From UBA5336 sp964506685 (GTDB taxonomy: Bacteria > Pseudomonadota > Alphaproteobacteria > Caulobacterales > Hyphomonadaceae), in the NCBI GenBank assembly GCA_964506685.1, contig CAZDMQ010000058.1, forward strand, positions 1 to 23,554: a DNA stretch of 23,554 nt, read 5' to 3'. This document shows, one piece after another, positions 6,211 through 14,599 of the stretch. The translations under genes and the position numbers were made by a program. Numbering within the stretch: position 1 is the first letter of the stretch; each line of letters starts with the position of its first letter. A model generated the notes under the pieces. It saw nothing but the letters and a program-made list of their open reading frames with translations. It was not told the origin of the DNA and did no database searches.

Positions 6211-7389
6211 GCAATCGAGGATGATCTGGCGAGCGACGGCATCGACGCGCTGACTGCGCGCCGGGCGCGGGTGAAGGACTGGCTGGCAGTTTCGGCGTCG
6301 CTCTGGGCCAGCGCCGGTGTGCATCCCCAGCTCGGCTTTCACGAGGAGCTCACGCTTGCCGGACTGCCGGTCTCCGGGAGTTCGACGCGCACCCGCGTCC
6401 AGGCTCGCCAGACATTCTGCTTCGCGCTGTTTGCCGAGCTCGGGCCCGTCCTTGACACCCTCTGCGTCGAAACCGCCCGCCAACGGGTCGAACATGGCCT
6501 GGCCGCCCTGGTCGGGCATGGTCGTCGACCGGACGGGCTTTACGGACGGCGCATGGCCTATTCCGGCGGTCTCGCCGATGATGTCGCCGACCTCTATGAC
6601 AATGCCTTTGTCCTGCTGGCGTTCTCGAAGGCGGCGGCGCTGGGCTGGCCCGGCGCGGCGGAGGACGCGGCCACGCTCGCTGATCGCATCGACGAGGCGT
6701 TTGTGCGCCCGCCGTCCGAGGAGGGCTATTTCGAGCAACTCCCGGCGTCCGATGTCCGCCTGCAGAACCCGCACATGCACCTGCTGGAAGCTTCCCTCGC
6801 CCATCATGCCGCGACCGGGCACGCCGGTTCGGCGGCCCGTGCCCGTGCGATCGAAGCCCTGATGGCACGGCGGTTCCTGACACCGGAGGGTGGGCTGCGC
6901 GAAGTGCTGCGCACGGGCTGGGATCCGGTTGAGGGGGACCGGCTGGAGACCGGGCACCAATATGAATGGGTCTGGCTGCTGCATGAGCGGGCCAAGCGGC
7001 TGGGCGGACCCGTGCATCCGGCGGCAGACGGACTGTATGCCACCGCCTTGCGGCTGACCGGTGAGGACGGTGCCATCCATCTCGAGCACCACCTGACCGG
7101 AAGCTTGAAGGACAGCACGCGCCGCTGCTGGGGCGTGACCGAAGCGATCAAGGCGCACCTTGCGCGCTTCGAGGCGGGCGATGCAGCAGCGGCCGGCCGG
7201 GCATGCGCGGCGCTCGACCAGCTGTTCGATCTCTTCCTCGATCCGGCAGGGGTCCCGGGCGGCTGGATTGACCGCTATGACGGGCTCGGCAACCCGCTCT
7301 CACTCGCCATGCCGGCGTCGACCGGCTATCATGTGTGCCTGGCGCTGGCCGAATACCTGCGTGTCGCTGATGCGATGGCGGGTGATTGA
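6208..7389 (+). CDS. AGE family sugar epimerase/isomerase (mannose(-6-phosphate) isomerase-like)
   Basis: Belongs to the N-acylglucosamine 2-epimerase (alpha/alpha six-barrel) family, whose members isomerise or epimerise sugars such as mannose/fructose, mannose-6-phosphate/fructose-6-phosphate or GlcNAc/ManNAc. From the TTG start the protein is 393 aa, typical of the family. Recognisable blocks are TRVQARQTFCFA near residue 62, LYDNAFVLLAF near 129, QNPHMHLLEASL (186-197), ETGHQYEWVWLL (247-258, with the expected active-site His250), and RRCWGVTEA and STGYHV toward the C-terminus. It sits 103 bp after hldE on the same strand, which fits supply of an envelope or capsule sugar. The exact substrate cannot be read from motifs; alphaproteobacterial relatives are variously called mannose-6-phosphate isomerase or AGE epimerase. 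Confidence 0.88.
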   Translation: MAIEDDLASDGIDALTARRARVKDWLAVSASLWASAGVHPQLGFHEELTLAGLPVSGSSTRTRVQARQTFCFALFAELGPVLDTLCVETARQRVEHGLAALVGHGRRPDGLYGRRMAYSGGLADDVADLYDNAFVLLAFSKAAALGWPGAAEDAATLADRIDEAFVRPPSEEGYFEQLPASDVRLQNPHMHLLEASLAHHAATGHAGSAARARAIEALMARRFLTPEGGLREVLRTGWDPVEGDRLETGHQYEWVWLLHERAKRLGGPVHPAADGLYATALRLTGEDGAIHLEHHLTGSLKDSTRRCWGVTEAIKAHLARFEAGDAAAAGRACAALDQLFDLFLDPAGVPGGWIDRYDGLGNPLSLAMPASTGYHVCLALAEYLRVADAMAGD

Positions 7390-7667
7390 CGACAGGTCTG
7401 CTCGGTCATACCTGATAACAATGTTACGCCGTAGCACCTTGCAGATCGCTGCCGCCCTCACGGGCCGAACCCGCATGGGTGCGTAGAGCCGCCGTCACTG
7501 GCCCGGACGCTGCCCCGCGCGTCCCTCACGCACCCCGCCCTGCTTCCCAATCCACCAAAAGCGCCGAATGCCCCACGCCCAAGGTGGGCATCCCCGGCAT
7601 TTCCCGTTAAGCAACCGGCGAACAGGGTCAGTCCCGGCCCGGCCGGACCGAAACCAGCAGACGAGCC
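7390..7667 (+). promoter_or_regulatory. Upstream region of thrS with a possible leader hairpin
   Basis: A 278-bp non-coding gap. It holds a short inverted repeat TAAC-AAT-GTTA at 7416-7426 and a longer potential stem: AATGCC (7567-7572) with GGCATT (7596-7601), extended inside by CCAC (7573-7576) with GTGG (7584-7587). This could be a leader structure affecting thrS expression or just local folding. There is no clear -10/-35 pair and no tRNA-like fold. Confidence 0.3.
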
Positions 7668-9644
7668 ATGATCGAAGTCACTCTCCCCGACGGGTCCGTA
7701 CGCGAATTCGAAGCAGGCGCACGCCCGCTCGATATCGCCGCATCCATCTCGAAATCCCTCGCGAAGAAGGCGATTGCCGCGCGCGTGGACGGTGAACTGT
7801 GGGACCTCACCCGCCCGCTTGAGGGGGATGCCGAGGTCGCCATCCTCACCGACAAGGACCAGACCGAGGCGCTGGAGCTCATTCGCCACGACATGGCGCA
7901 CGTGCTCGCCCAGGCCGTGCAGGAACTGTTCCCCGGCACCCAGGTCACCATCGGCCCGACGGTGGAAGACGGCTTCTATTATGATTTCGCCCGCGAGGAC
8001 TCGTTCTCCACCGATGATTTCGCGGCGATCGAGCGGAAGATGGCCGAGATCATCGATGCCGACCTGCCGGTGAACCGGGAGGTCTGGGAGAAGGACGCCG
8101 CGATTGCCCACTTCAAGGCGATCGGCGAGGACTTCAAGGCGCAGATCATTGATGACATCATCCCGCCGGGCGAGCCGATCACCCTCTATGGCAACGAGCG
8201 CTGGAAGGATCTCTGCCGCGGGCCTCACCTCGTTTCGACGGGCAGGCTGCCGAAGGCGTTCAAGCTCACGAAACTGGCCGGCGCCTATTGGCGCGGCGAC
8301 AGCCGGAATCAGCAGCTGCAACGCATCTACGGCACCGCCTGGCGCAACGAGAAGGAGCTTGGCGCCTATCTCACGCGCATCGAGGAGGCCGAGAAACGCG
8401 ACCATCGCAAGCTCGCCACCCAGCTCGACCTCTTCCATCTCGATGGCGAGGCGGCGGCGGGTTCGGTCTTCTGGCACCCGAAGGGCTACCGGGTCTGGCT
8501 GCAGGTCGAGGCCTATATCCGCCGCCGGCTGTCGCGCGAGGGCTATGACGAGATCAAGACGCCGCAGCTCATGGATGCCACGCAGTGGGAGAAGTCCGGT
8601 CACTGGGGCAAGTTCCGCGAGAACATGTTTGTCGTTCCCGATTTCGTGCCCGGCGGTGAAGGCGAGGTCGTGGTCCCCGACGATGCGAAGCTGATGGCGA
8701 TCAAGCCGATGAACTGCCCGGCGCATGTCGAGGTGTTCAAATCCGGCCAGAAATCCTATCGCGACCTGCCGCTGCGGCTGGCCGAGTTCGGCTGCTGCCA
8801 CAGGAACGAGCCCCATGGCGCGCTGCATGGCATCATGCGCGTCCGCCAGTTCACTCAGGATGATGCGCACATCTTCTGCCGCGAGGACCAGATCATCGAC
8901 GAGACGAAGCGGTTCTGCGCGTTGTTGCAGAGCGTCTATGACGATTTCGGCTTCTCGGAAGTGGCGGTGAAGCTCTCGACGCGGCCCGAACTCCGGGCCG
9001 GCACGGATGCAACCTGGGACCGAGCCGAGGCCGATCTCGAAAAGGCCATCGAGGCGACCGGCCTGCCCTATGAGATCATGCCGGGCGAGGGGGCATTCTA
9101 CGGGCCGAAGCTCGAATTCCAGCTCACCGACGCGATCGGCCGGGTCTGGCAGTGCGGCACGCTGCAGCTCGATTTCGTATTGCCCGAGCGTCTTGGCGCC
9201 GAATACACGGCCGAGGACGGCGCCAAACACCGGCCAGTCATGCTGCACCGTGCGATCCTCGGCTCCATGGAGCGGTTCATCGGCATTCTCATCGAGGAAT
9301 TTGCAGGTGCCTTCCCGCTGTGGCTTGCGCCCGAGCAGGTCGTCGTCGCGACGATCACCGATGCGGCGAAGGCGTATGCCGAAGAGGTGGTCGCGGCGAT
9401 GACCGAAGCAGGGCTGCGGGTGACGCTGGACGGACGCAACGAGACCATCAACTACAAGGTCCGCGAGCACTCCCACCAGAAGGTGCCGGTCATCGCGGTG
9501 GTGGGAGAGCGCGAAGCTGCCGAACGCACGCTGGCGCTGCGCCGTTTTGGCTCGAAGGGCCAGCAGGTGGTGGGTCTCGATGAGGGCATCGCCCGGCTGG
9601 CCGACGAGGCCACACCGCCCGATCTCCGCCGGGTCGAACCCTGA
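7668..9644 (+). CDS. thrS: Threonyl-tRNA synthetase
   Basis: Charges tRNA-Thr with threonine in the cytoplasm. At 658 aa it is a complete bacterial-type enzyme. The N-terminal TGS domain covers about residues 1-62. The editing/SAD domain has the HxxxH motif (His74, His78) and the Cys/His pair in DLCRGPHL. The class II catalytic core follows, with MNCPAHVEVFKSG (zinc-ligand Cys near residue 350), motif 2 region RNEPHGALHGIMRVRQFTQDDAHIFC, and motif 3 HRAILGSMERFIGILIE. The C-terminal anticodon-binding domain starts near PLWLAPEQVVVATI. The ATG at 7668 gives the canonical MIEVTLPDGS start. It is followed by a convergent ATP-grasp gene 21 bp away. No missing key residues were noticed. Confidence 0.98.
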   Translation: MIEVTLPDGSVREFEAGARPLDIAASISKSLAKKAIAARVDGELWDLTRPLEGDAEVAILTDKDQTEALELIRHDMAHVLAQAVQELFPGTQVTIGPTVEDGFYYDFAREDSFSTDDFAAIERKMAEIIDADLPVNREVWEKDAAIAHFKAIGEDFKAQIIDDIIPPGEPITLYGNERWKDLCRGPHLVSTGRLPKAFKLTKLAGAYWRGDSRNQQLQRIYGTAWRNEKELGAYLTRIEEAEKRDHRKLATQLDLFHLDGEAAAGSVFWHPKGYRVWLQVEAYIRRRLSREGYDEIKTPQLMDATQWEKSGHWGKFRENMFVVPDFVPGGEGEVVVPDDAKLMAIKPMNCPAHVEVFKSGQKSYRDLPLRLAEFGCCHRNEPHGALHGIMRVRQFTQDDAHIFCREDQIIDETKRFCALLQSVYDDFGFSEVAVKLSTRPELRAGTDATWDRAEADLEKAIEATGLPYEIMPGEGAFYGPKLEFQLTDAIGRVWQCGTLQLDFVLPERLGAEYTAEDGAKHRPVMLHRAILGSMERFIGILIEEFAGAFPLWLAPEQVVVATITDAAKAYAEEVVAAMTEAGLRVTLDGRNETINYKVREHSHQKVPVIAVVGEREAAERTLALRRFGSKGQQVVGLDEGIARLADEATPPDLRRVEP

Positions 9645-9665
9645 CCAGCCACAGGACCGGCCGGC

Positions 9666-10538
9666 TCAGCCAGCCAGTCGGCGTCGGAGGGCGGCGGCCA
9701 GGCGCTCGCCGAGCCGGGGCCCCTGCAGCGGGTAGAGGAAGGGCTCGATCAGTTCGAGTTCCATAAGCAGCAGGCCGCCATCATCGGCGCGCAGCATGTC
9801 GACGCGGGCATAGAGCGGGGCCTCGTCCAGCGCGTCGAGAACCGTGCGTGCGGCATCGAGATCGGCTGCGGCCGGCTCGATCGCGGTTTCCACTCCGCCA
9901 TAGCTCGACTGGATCCGATAATCGCCCGGCGCGGCGCGCTTTATCAGGGCGTGGCAGAACGCGCCATCGATGAAGATGAAGCTCAGCTCGCCCTCGGTCT
10001 CGATGGCCGTCAGGAAGGGCTGGGCCATCATCGGGTGCGGCATGGGCGGGACGGGGTCCCCGGGTCGCAGCCTGTGCTGGCCGGCCGCACCGGCGCCGAC
10101 CTGGCGTTTCCAGACCACATCCTTGCTGCCAAGCGCGGCGAATCCGGCGGCGACGGCCTCCGGCGTGGCGGTGTCCACCCAGAGCGTCTCGATGGTGCGC
10201 ACGCCCTTGTCGGCGAGATCGCGGAGGTAGCCCTTGTGACTGTTCCATTCCACCAGCGCGGCGGGGTTGAAGAGCGGGGCATGGGCCTCGATCCGCGCCA
10301 GCGTTTCGAGGAAGTCCGCCTGCCGGTCCCAGTAATCCCAGGTGGTGCCGATCATCACGCCGGCAAAGCGCGCCCAGTCCACGTCCGGCGCATCCCAGCT
10401 GAGGACCGAGAGCCCGAAACCGGCGGCGCGCAGCGGGGCTTCAATCGCCGCGATCGTCTGGTCATGTTCATACGCATCGGGGCGACGGGCCGGCGAGCCG
10501 GGCAGGGTCACCTGCGAGGCGAGATAGGCGATGTCCAT
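9666..10538 (-). CDS. ATP-grasp domain protein (ligase-like, function unknown)
   Basis: A 290-aa protein with an ATP-grasp fold similar to glutathione synthetase/RimK-type ligases, which couple ATP to carboxylate-amine ligation. Visible elements are an N-terminal Rossmann-like half ending in GVMIGTTWDYWD, the junction NSHKGYLRDLADKGV, the ATP-binding strand VVWKRQVGAGAAG (Lys144), the hinge PMMAQPFLTAIETEGELSFIFIDG, and the metal-binding C-terminal segment RVDMLR...LLMELELIEPFLY, where the expected acidic residues (ELELIE) lie. The ATG at 10536-10538 has AAGGAGC upstream; a longer in-frame start would add 34 residues and lacks support. It is convergent with thrS and divergent from the adenosine kinase. 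Substrates are not predictable from the sequence, and no peptide partner gene is adjacent. Confidence 0.85.
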   Translation of the reverse strand: MDIAYLASQVTLPGSPARRPDAYEHDQTIAAIEAPLRAAGFGLSVLSWDAPDVDWARFAGVMIGTTWDYWDRQADFLETLARIEAHAPLFNPAALVEWNSHKGYLRDLADKGVRTIETLWVDTATPEAVAAGFAALGSKDVVWKRQVGAGAAGQHRLRPGDPVPPMPHPMMAQPFLTAIETEGELSFIFIDGAFCHALIKRAAPGDYRIQSSYGGVETAIEPAAADLDAARTVLDALDEAPLYARVDMLRADDGGLLLMELELIEPFLYPLQGPRLGERLAAALRRRLAG

Positions 10539-10627
10539 GGCCGGGCTCCTTGTCCTGACGTCCGCCGCCTGTTGCCTCGTGGCGCCGGCTCTGGCAACCC
10601 GCCCGGGAACCACAGGAAAGGCCCCCC

Positions 10628-11626
10628 ATGACAGATGCAACCTATGATGTTGTCGGACTCGGGAATGCGATCGTCGATGTGATCGCGCCGGTCGATGATT
10701 CCTTTCTCGCCGAATGGGACATTCGCAAGAACGGGATGACCCTGATCGAGGAAGACCGGGCCGAAGCGCTCACCGCGGCCGGTCGGGAGGCGCTGGAAAC
10801 CTCAGGCGGGTCCGGGGCGAACACCATCGCGGGCGTTGCGAGTTTCGGCGGCCGCGCCGGGTATATCGGCAAGGTCGCCGACGACCGGCTTGGCGGCGTG
10901 TTCCGTCGCCAGATCGAGGAGGCCGGCGTGCCCTTCCCGACCCCGCCGCTGGCCGATGGTCCGGCCACTGCCCGCTGCATCATCTTCGTCACGCCCGACG
11001 GGGCGCGCAGCATGAACACCTATCTCGGGGCATCGGTCTTGTTCAGCCCAGCAGACGTGGACGAGGCGATGGTCCGGTCCGGGGAGATTCTCTATCTCGA
11101 GGGCTACCTGTTCGATCGCGAGGACGCCAAGGCAGCCTTTGTCCACGCTTCCGAGATCGCGACCGCGGCCGGCCGCAAGGTGGCGCTGACCCTGTCGGAC
11201 AGTTTCTGCGTCGATCGCCACCGCGACAGCTTCCGCCACCTCATTCGCGGCCACGTCGATATTCTCTTCGCCAATGAAGAGGAACTGCTCTCGCTCTACG
11301 AGACCCGCGATTTCGAGGCTGCGCTCGCCGCCCTGTCGCAGGAGACCAGCATTGCCGCCGTGACGCGCAGCGAGAAGGGGTCGGTCGTCGTGGGGCCGGG
11401 CGAGCGGCATACGCTGGCCGCCGAGCCGGTGGACGCGGTTGTCGACACGACCGGTGCCGGCGACCAGTACGCCGCCGGCTTCCTGTTCGGCTTTGCCCGG
11501 GGGGCCGATCTCGAGATCTGCGGGCGCCTGGGCCACATTGCCGCTGCAGAAGTCATCCAGCATTACGGCCCGCGCCCCGAGTGCCGGCTCGCCGACCTGG
11601 CGGTGGCAGCCGGGCTCAGCGTCTGA
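10628..11626 (+). CDS. Adenosine kinase (PfkB family)
   Basis: Carbohydrate/nucleoside kinase of the ribokinase-PfkB family, 332 aa, most like the bacterial adenosine kinases that phosphorylate adenosine to AMP for purine salvage. Evidence: YDVVGLGNAIVDVIAPVDDSFL at the N-terminus, the GGSGANTIAGVASFGGRAGYIGKVADD PfkB signature 1 near residue 60, NTYLGAS, and signature 2 DTTGAGDQYAAGFLFGFA (about 274-291) containing the catalytic aspartate of the GAGD anion hole. The start lies in the short divergent region shared with the ATP-grasp gene, with AGGAAAGG a few bases upstream. It is convergent with secB, with only five bases between stop codons. Other PfkB sugar kinases are possible, but the NAIVDV/AEWDI start is typical of the adenosine kinase group. 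Confidence 0.88.
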   Translation: MTDATYDVVGLGNAIVDVIAPVDDSFLAEWDIRKNGMTLIEEDRAEALTAAGREALETSGGSGANTIAGVASFGGRAGYIGKVADDRLGGVFRRQIEEAGVPFPTPPLADGPATARCIIFVTPDGARSMNTYLGASVLFSPADVDEAMVRSGEILYLEGYLFDREDAKAAFVHASEIATAAGRKVALTLSDSFCVDRHRDSFRHLIRGHVDILFANEEELLSLYETRDFEAALAALSQETSIAAVTRSEKGSVVVGPGERHTLAAEPVDAVVDTTGAGDQYAAGFLFGFARGADLEICGRLGHIAAAEVIQHYGPRPECRLADLAVAAGLSV

Positions 11627-11631
11627 GCGGA

Positions 11632-12441
11632 TCAGCTGTCCTGGCGTGGCGCGGGGCTTTGCGCCGGGCCTGGCGGCGTTTCGGAGCCGCCGGGGGCGAC
11701 GCCGGGAGCCGCTGCGGGCTGTTGCGGGGCCTGGACAGGGCTTGATGGCGGATGTGCAGCGGCGGCCGGGTCCGCAGCGGGCGCTTGGTCTGGCGGCGGG
11801 GTCACTGGCGGAGACACTGGCGCGGTCACTGGCGGGGGCGCTGCCTGCGGAGGCGCCTGGGGCGGCGGCGCAGACGGCGTGACGACCGGTGTTGCGGCAG
11901 GGGCGGGCGCAGGATTGGCGGGAGACTGGGCCGGCAGCGGCATGCCGGGCGCGGCGGCTGCCGCTGCCATGGCGGCGTCCCGGTCCTGACGCTGCTTCTG
12001 CTGGCGATAGAGGTTCACGAAATCGACCGGATCGATCAGCAAGGGCGGGAAACCACCCTCACGGGTAATGTCGGCAACGAGCCGGCGGGCGAACGGGAAC
12101 AGCATGCGCGGGCATTCGATGAGCAGCGCCGCCTCGGCATCCTGCTCGCTCAGTCCGAGGATCTGGAACAGCCCGCAATAGTCAAGCTCCATGAGAAACA
12201 GGGTCGCCTCACCGATGTGCGCGCGGGCCTTCAGTTTCAGGCTGGTCTCGTAGACGCCCTGGCCCCCGTCATGGGGTGCTGCCGAGACGTCGATCCCGAT
12301 ATCAATGTTCGGCTGGCCTTCGGGGAGCTGGTTGGCGGGATTTTCGAAGGACAGGTCCTTGACGAATTGCGACAGTGCCCGCAGCGTCGGCGCACTTCCG
12401 GCGCCGGGATCGGGGTTTGCAGGCGGCATGGCGTCCGTCAT
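11632..12441 (-). CDS. secB: Protein-export chaperone SecB with long Pro/Ala-rich C-terminal extension
   Basis: Homotetrameric cytoplasmic chaperone that keeps preproteins unfolded and delivers them to SecA. The core covers about residues 18-150: TLRALSQFVKDLSFENPA, the central beta strands YETSLKLKARAHIGEATLFLMELDYCGLFQI, ECPRMLFPFARRLVADITREGGFPPLLIDPVDF and VNLYRQQ, all SecB signatures. The family usually stops near 150-170 residues; here about 110 more follow (to residue 269), almost entirely Pro, Ala, Gln, Thr, Val and Ser, with PPP/APP/VTPPP repeats. There is no stop or frameshift sign between core and tail. The ATG at 12439-12441 has AAGGAG ten bases upstream; a longer in-frame start is not supported. 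It is divergent from the Tim44-domain gene, an arrangement consistent with alphaproteobacteria. Confidence 0.95.
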   Translation of the reverse strand: MTDAMPPANPDPGAGSAPTLRALSQFVKDLSFENPANQLPEGQPNIDIGIDVSAAPHDGGQGVYETSLKLKARAHIGEATLFLMELDYCGLFQILGLSEQDAEAALLIECPRMLFPFARRLVADITREGGFPPLLIDPVDFVNLYRQQKQRQDRDAAMAAAAAAPGMPLPAQSPANPAPAPAATPVVTPSAPPPQAPPQAAPPPVTAPVSPPVTPPPDQAPAADPAAAAHPPSSPVQAPQQPAAAPGVAPGGSETPPGPAQSPAPRQDS

Positions 12442-12572
12442 GGAACTGGAACTCCTTACTGGCTTGTCATGGCGCGCTAGCATGTCGGTAGCGGTGCGCG
12501 CAACGACCGACTGGCATCCGCAATGCAAAGCGCCTATGTGTCGGGGTGAATGGCCTGAAAGCAGTATTCCGA

Positions 12573-13166
12573 ATGATTGAAGTCCTGATCCTCGCAGCGA
12601 TTGCCCTCTTCGTCTTGTCCCGACTGTACGTTGCCCTGGGCCGTGACGATGGCCCGCCTGATGGCCGGGGGCGAAGTGCCGGCCGGCCGCTCGCGACCGA
12701 ACCCCGCCTGCCCGACGATGCCGCTGCAGCCGAGGATCGGCCGGTGTTCACGAGCGGCGGGATACCGGGGCTTGAGGAGATCTACAACGCTGACCGACGG
12801 TTCGAGCCGCGGGAGTTCCTGCGCGGCGCGCGAACGGCCTACGAGATGATCGTCGAGGCTTTTGCCGACGGTGACCGGCGAACCCTGGAGCCGCTGCTTG
12901 ATGCCGATGTCTATGCCGCCTGGAACCAGGCGATCACGGACCGGGAGGAAAGCGGCCAGGAACCGATGCGCCTGCTGCGCCTGAAGAAGGCCGAGATCGA
13001 TTATGGCGAACTGACCGGGCGCACGGCACGCGTGGCGGTTCGCTACGAGTCCGACCTCGGAGATGGTGAGCGCACCCGCGTTGCCAAGGAGATCTGGGTC
13101 TTCAAGCGCGAGGTCGACAGCGCGGACCCGAACTGGCTCCTTGATGATGTTGAGCCGGCGAACTGA
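12573..13166 (+). CDS. Tim44-domain membrane-anchored protein (TimA-like)
   Basis: A 197-aa protein with an N-terminal membrane helix (MIEVLILAAIALFVLSRLYVALG), a low-complexity linker rich in Gly, Arg, Pro and Ala, and a C-terminal Tim44/Tim44-like domain (FLRGARTAYEMIVEAFADGDRRTLEPLLDADVYAAWNQAI ... IDYGELTGRTARVAVRYESDL ... EIWVFKRE...PNWLLDDVE). The mitochondrial relative recruits Hsp70 to the import channel; the bacterial TimA role is less settled, but the protein is predicted to be anchored in the inner membrane with its domain facing the cytoplasm. I chose the ATG at 12573 because it places the hydrophobic helix at the start as in relatives; a GTG at 12546 would add nine residues. It is divergent from secB and upstream of mltA. 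Confidence 0.9.
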   Translation: MIEVLILAAIALFVLSRLYVALGRDDGPPDGRGRSAGRPLATEPRLPDDAAAAEDRPVFTSGGIPGLEEIYNADRRFEPREFLRGARTAYEMIVEAFADGDRRTLEPLLDADVYAAWNQAITDREESGQEPMRLLRLKKAEIDYGELTGRTARVAVRYESDLGDGERTRVAKEIWVFKREVDSADPNWLLDDVEPAN

Positions 13167-13211
13167 CATTCTGGCTGGCGCCGGGACGGTTGCCGTTTAA
13201 AGCATGGCGGC

Positions 13212-14576
13212 ATGCGAATTGATCACAGGCCTTACCGGGTAAGGGGCCGTTCTGGTCCGGCATCGGCCCGCCCGCAACCTGCCAGCCTGAATCGATCGGC
13301 CCTGCAATGGGCGTCGCTGGCGCTGGCCAGCCTCTTCATTTCAGCGTGTGCGACACCGCCGGACACGGTCGACACCGTCACGCGCCCGGAAGCGACGCCC
13401 GCACCGGCGAGCGCGCCGAACGGATTGCCCGTGCCAAAGGGACATATCAAGACGGGCGAGGCGCGTTCGCCTTACACCCTGCCAGCGCGTCCGGAAGCCG
13501 CCTCGCTGTTCTCGGCCGTACCTGGCTGGCAAGGGATTGATCCCCGACCAGGACTGTCGGCCCTGCAGGCGAGCTGCGCGAAGCTGCTGGCACGGACCGA
13601 TCTCGACGCCCGTCTGTCCGACGCCGCGGGCTGGGCGGGGACCGTTGCGGAATGGCGACCAGCCTGCAGCGGGCTAGCGGCCACTGCGGATGCGGACGAG
13701 GCGCGGGCCCTGCTGGAACGGGCCTTCGTGCCGGTGGAAGTCGTCGATCCGGCAGGGGCCGCCCGGTTCACGGGCTACTTCGAACCGGTTATTGCCTCGC
13801 GCCGTCGACCCGAAGGCGCCTTCACAGCGCCGATTCCAGGCCCGCCCGGTGATCTCATCGTTGACGGCGACCGCCGGTTGCAGCGCCTTGCGAGCGGACG
13901 GACCCGGCCCTATCCACCGCGTTCGGAGATCACCCCGGCGGTGTCGAGCCGTCTTGGCTACGCTCACCCGGCGGACCTGTTCTTCCTTCAGATTCAAGGG
14001 TCGGGACGGCTTGTCTTCAAAGATGGTTCAATCATCCGCGCCGCCTATCACGCGCATAATGGCCATCCGTTCCGGTCGACGGCGAACTGGCTGATTGCGC
14101 GCGGCGAGATCACACGCGGCGAGGCCTCGATGCAGGGCATTCGCGCCTGGATGGACCGGGCCACCCCGGAGCGTGTGCGGGCGGCGATCAATGCCAATCC
14201 GCGTTACGTCTTCTTCGAGGCGCAGGTGATCGGGGATCCTGCGCGCGGACCGGCCGGCTCACAGGGCGTGCCGCTGACCCCGCTCGGCTCCATGGCGGTC
14301 GATCGGGCGTTTCACGCGCTTGGGGTGCCCTACGTCGTGGAGACGACAGCACCGGGGCTTGGCGGGTCCTGGCGCGGCGTACTGGTGGCGCAGGATACCG
14401 GCGGGGCGATCCGGGGGCCGGTCCGCGGGGACATCTTCTTCGGCACCGGCGAGGATGCCGGCCGGCGCGCCGGAACGATGAATGCGCCCGGTCGGATGTG
14501 GGCGCTGTTGCCGCCCGTCATTGCCGAACGATTGCGCCCCGGTACGACCAACGAGCGCCCGCCCGTTTCGCCCTGA
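13212..14576 (+). CDS. mltA: Membrane-bound lytic murein transglycosylase A (lipoprotein)
   Basis: Cleaves the MurNAc-GlcNAc bond of peptidoglycan, forming 1,6-anhydro ends, from the periplasmic face of the outer membrane. The 454-aa protein has a long basic N-region, a hydrophobic core and a lipobox ISAC, making Cys46 the likely lipidated residue. The MltA barrel domain includes ARFTGYFEPVIASRRRPEG and the LGYAHPADLFFLQIQGSGRL block. The C-terminal 3D domain has VPYVVETTAPGLGGSWRGVLVAQDTGGAIRGPVRGDIFFG, carrying conserved aspartates including the catalytic one. The n-region of about 30 residues before the hydrophobic stretch is longer than usual; no nearer in-frame start codon is obvious. 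It is downstream of the Tim44-domain gene in the same direction and convergent with the ABC1-family gene. Confidence 0.95.
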   Translation: MRIDHRPYRVRGRSGPASARPQPASLNRSALQWASLALASLFISACATPPDTVDTVTRPEATPAPASAPNGLPVPKGHIKTGEARSPYTLPARPEAASLFSAVPGWQGIDPRPGLSALQASCAKLLARTDLDARLSDAAGWAGTVAEWRPACSGLAATADADEARALLERAFVPVEVVDPAGAARFTGYFEPVIASRRRPEGAFTAPIPGPPGDLIVDGDRRLQRLASGRTRPYPPRSEITPAVSSRLGYAHPADLFFLQIQGSGRLVFKDGSIIRAAYHAHNGHPFRSTANWLIARGEITRGEASMQGIRAWMDRATPERVRAAINANPRYVFFEAQVIGDPARGPAGSQGVPLTPLGSMAVDRAFHALGVPYVVETTAPGLGGSWRGVLVAQDTGGAIRGPVRGDIFFGTGEDAGRRAGTMNAPGRMWALLPPVIAERLRPGTTNERPPVSP

Positions 14577-14599
14577 AACACGCGCGCCCCGACGCGGCT

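Noticed and set aside
4497..6242. 581-aa minus-strand frame opposite hldE
   Set aside because: It is a GC-driven antisense shadow of hldE, with composition rich in Arg, Gln, His and Gly and no recognisable domain.
7458..9476. 672-aa minus-strand frame opposite thrS
   Set aside because: It lies fully antisense to a complete and unambiguous thrS and shows no domain.
10571..10598. GTTGCC...GGCAAC inverted repeat in the ATP-grasp / adenosine kinase divergent gap
   Set aside because: The 6-bp arms are separated by 16 bases with no extension of the stem; too weak in GC-rich DNA to call a site.
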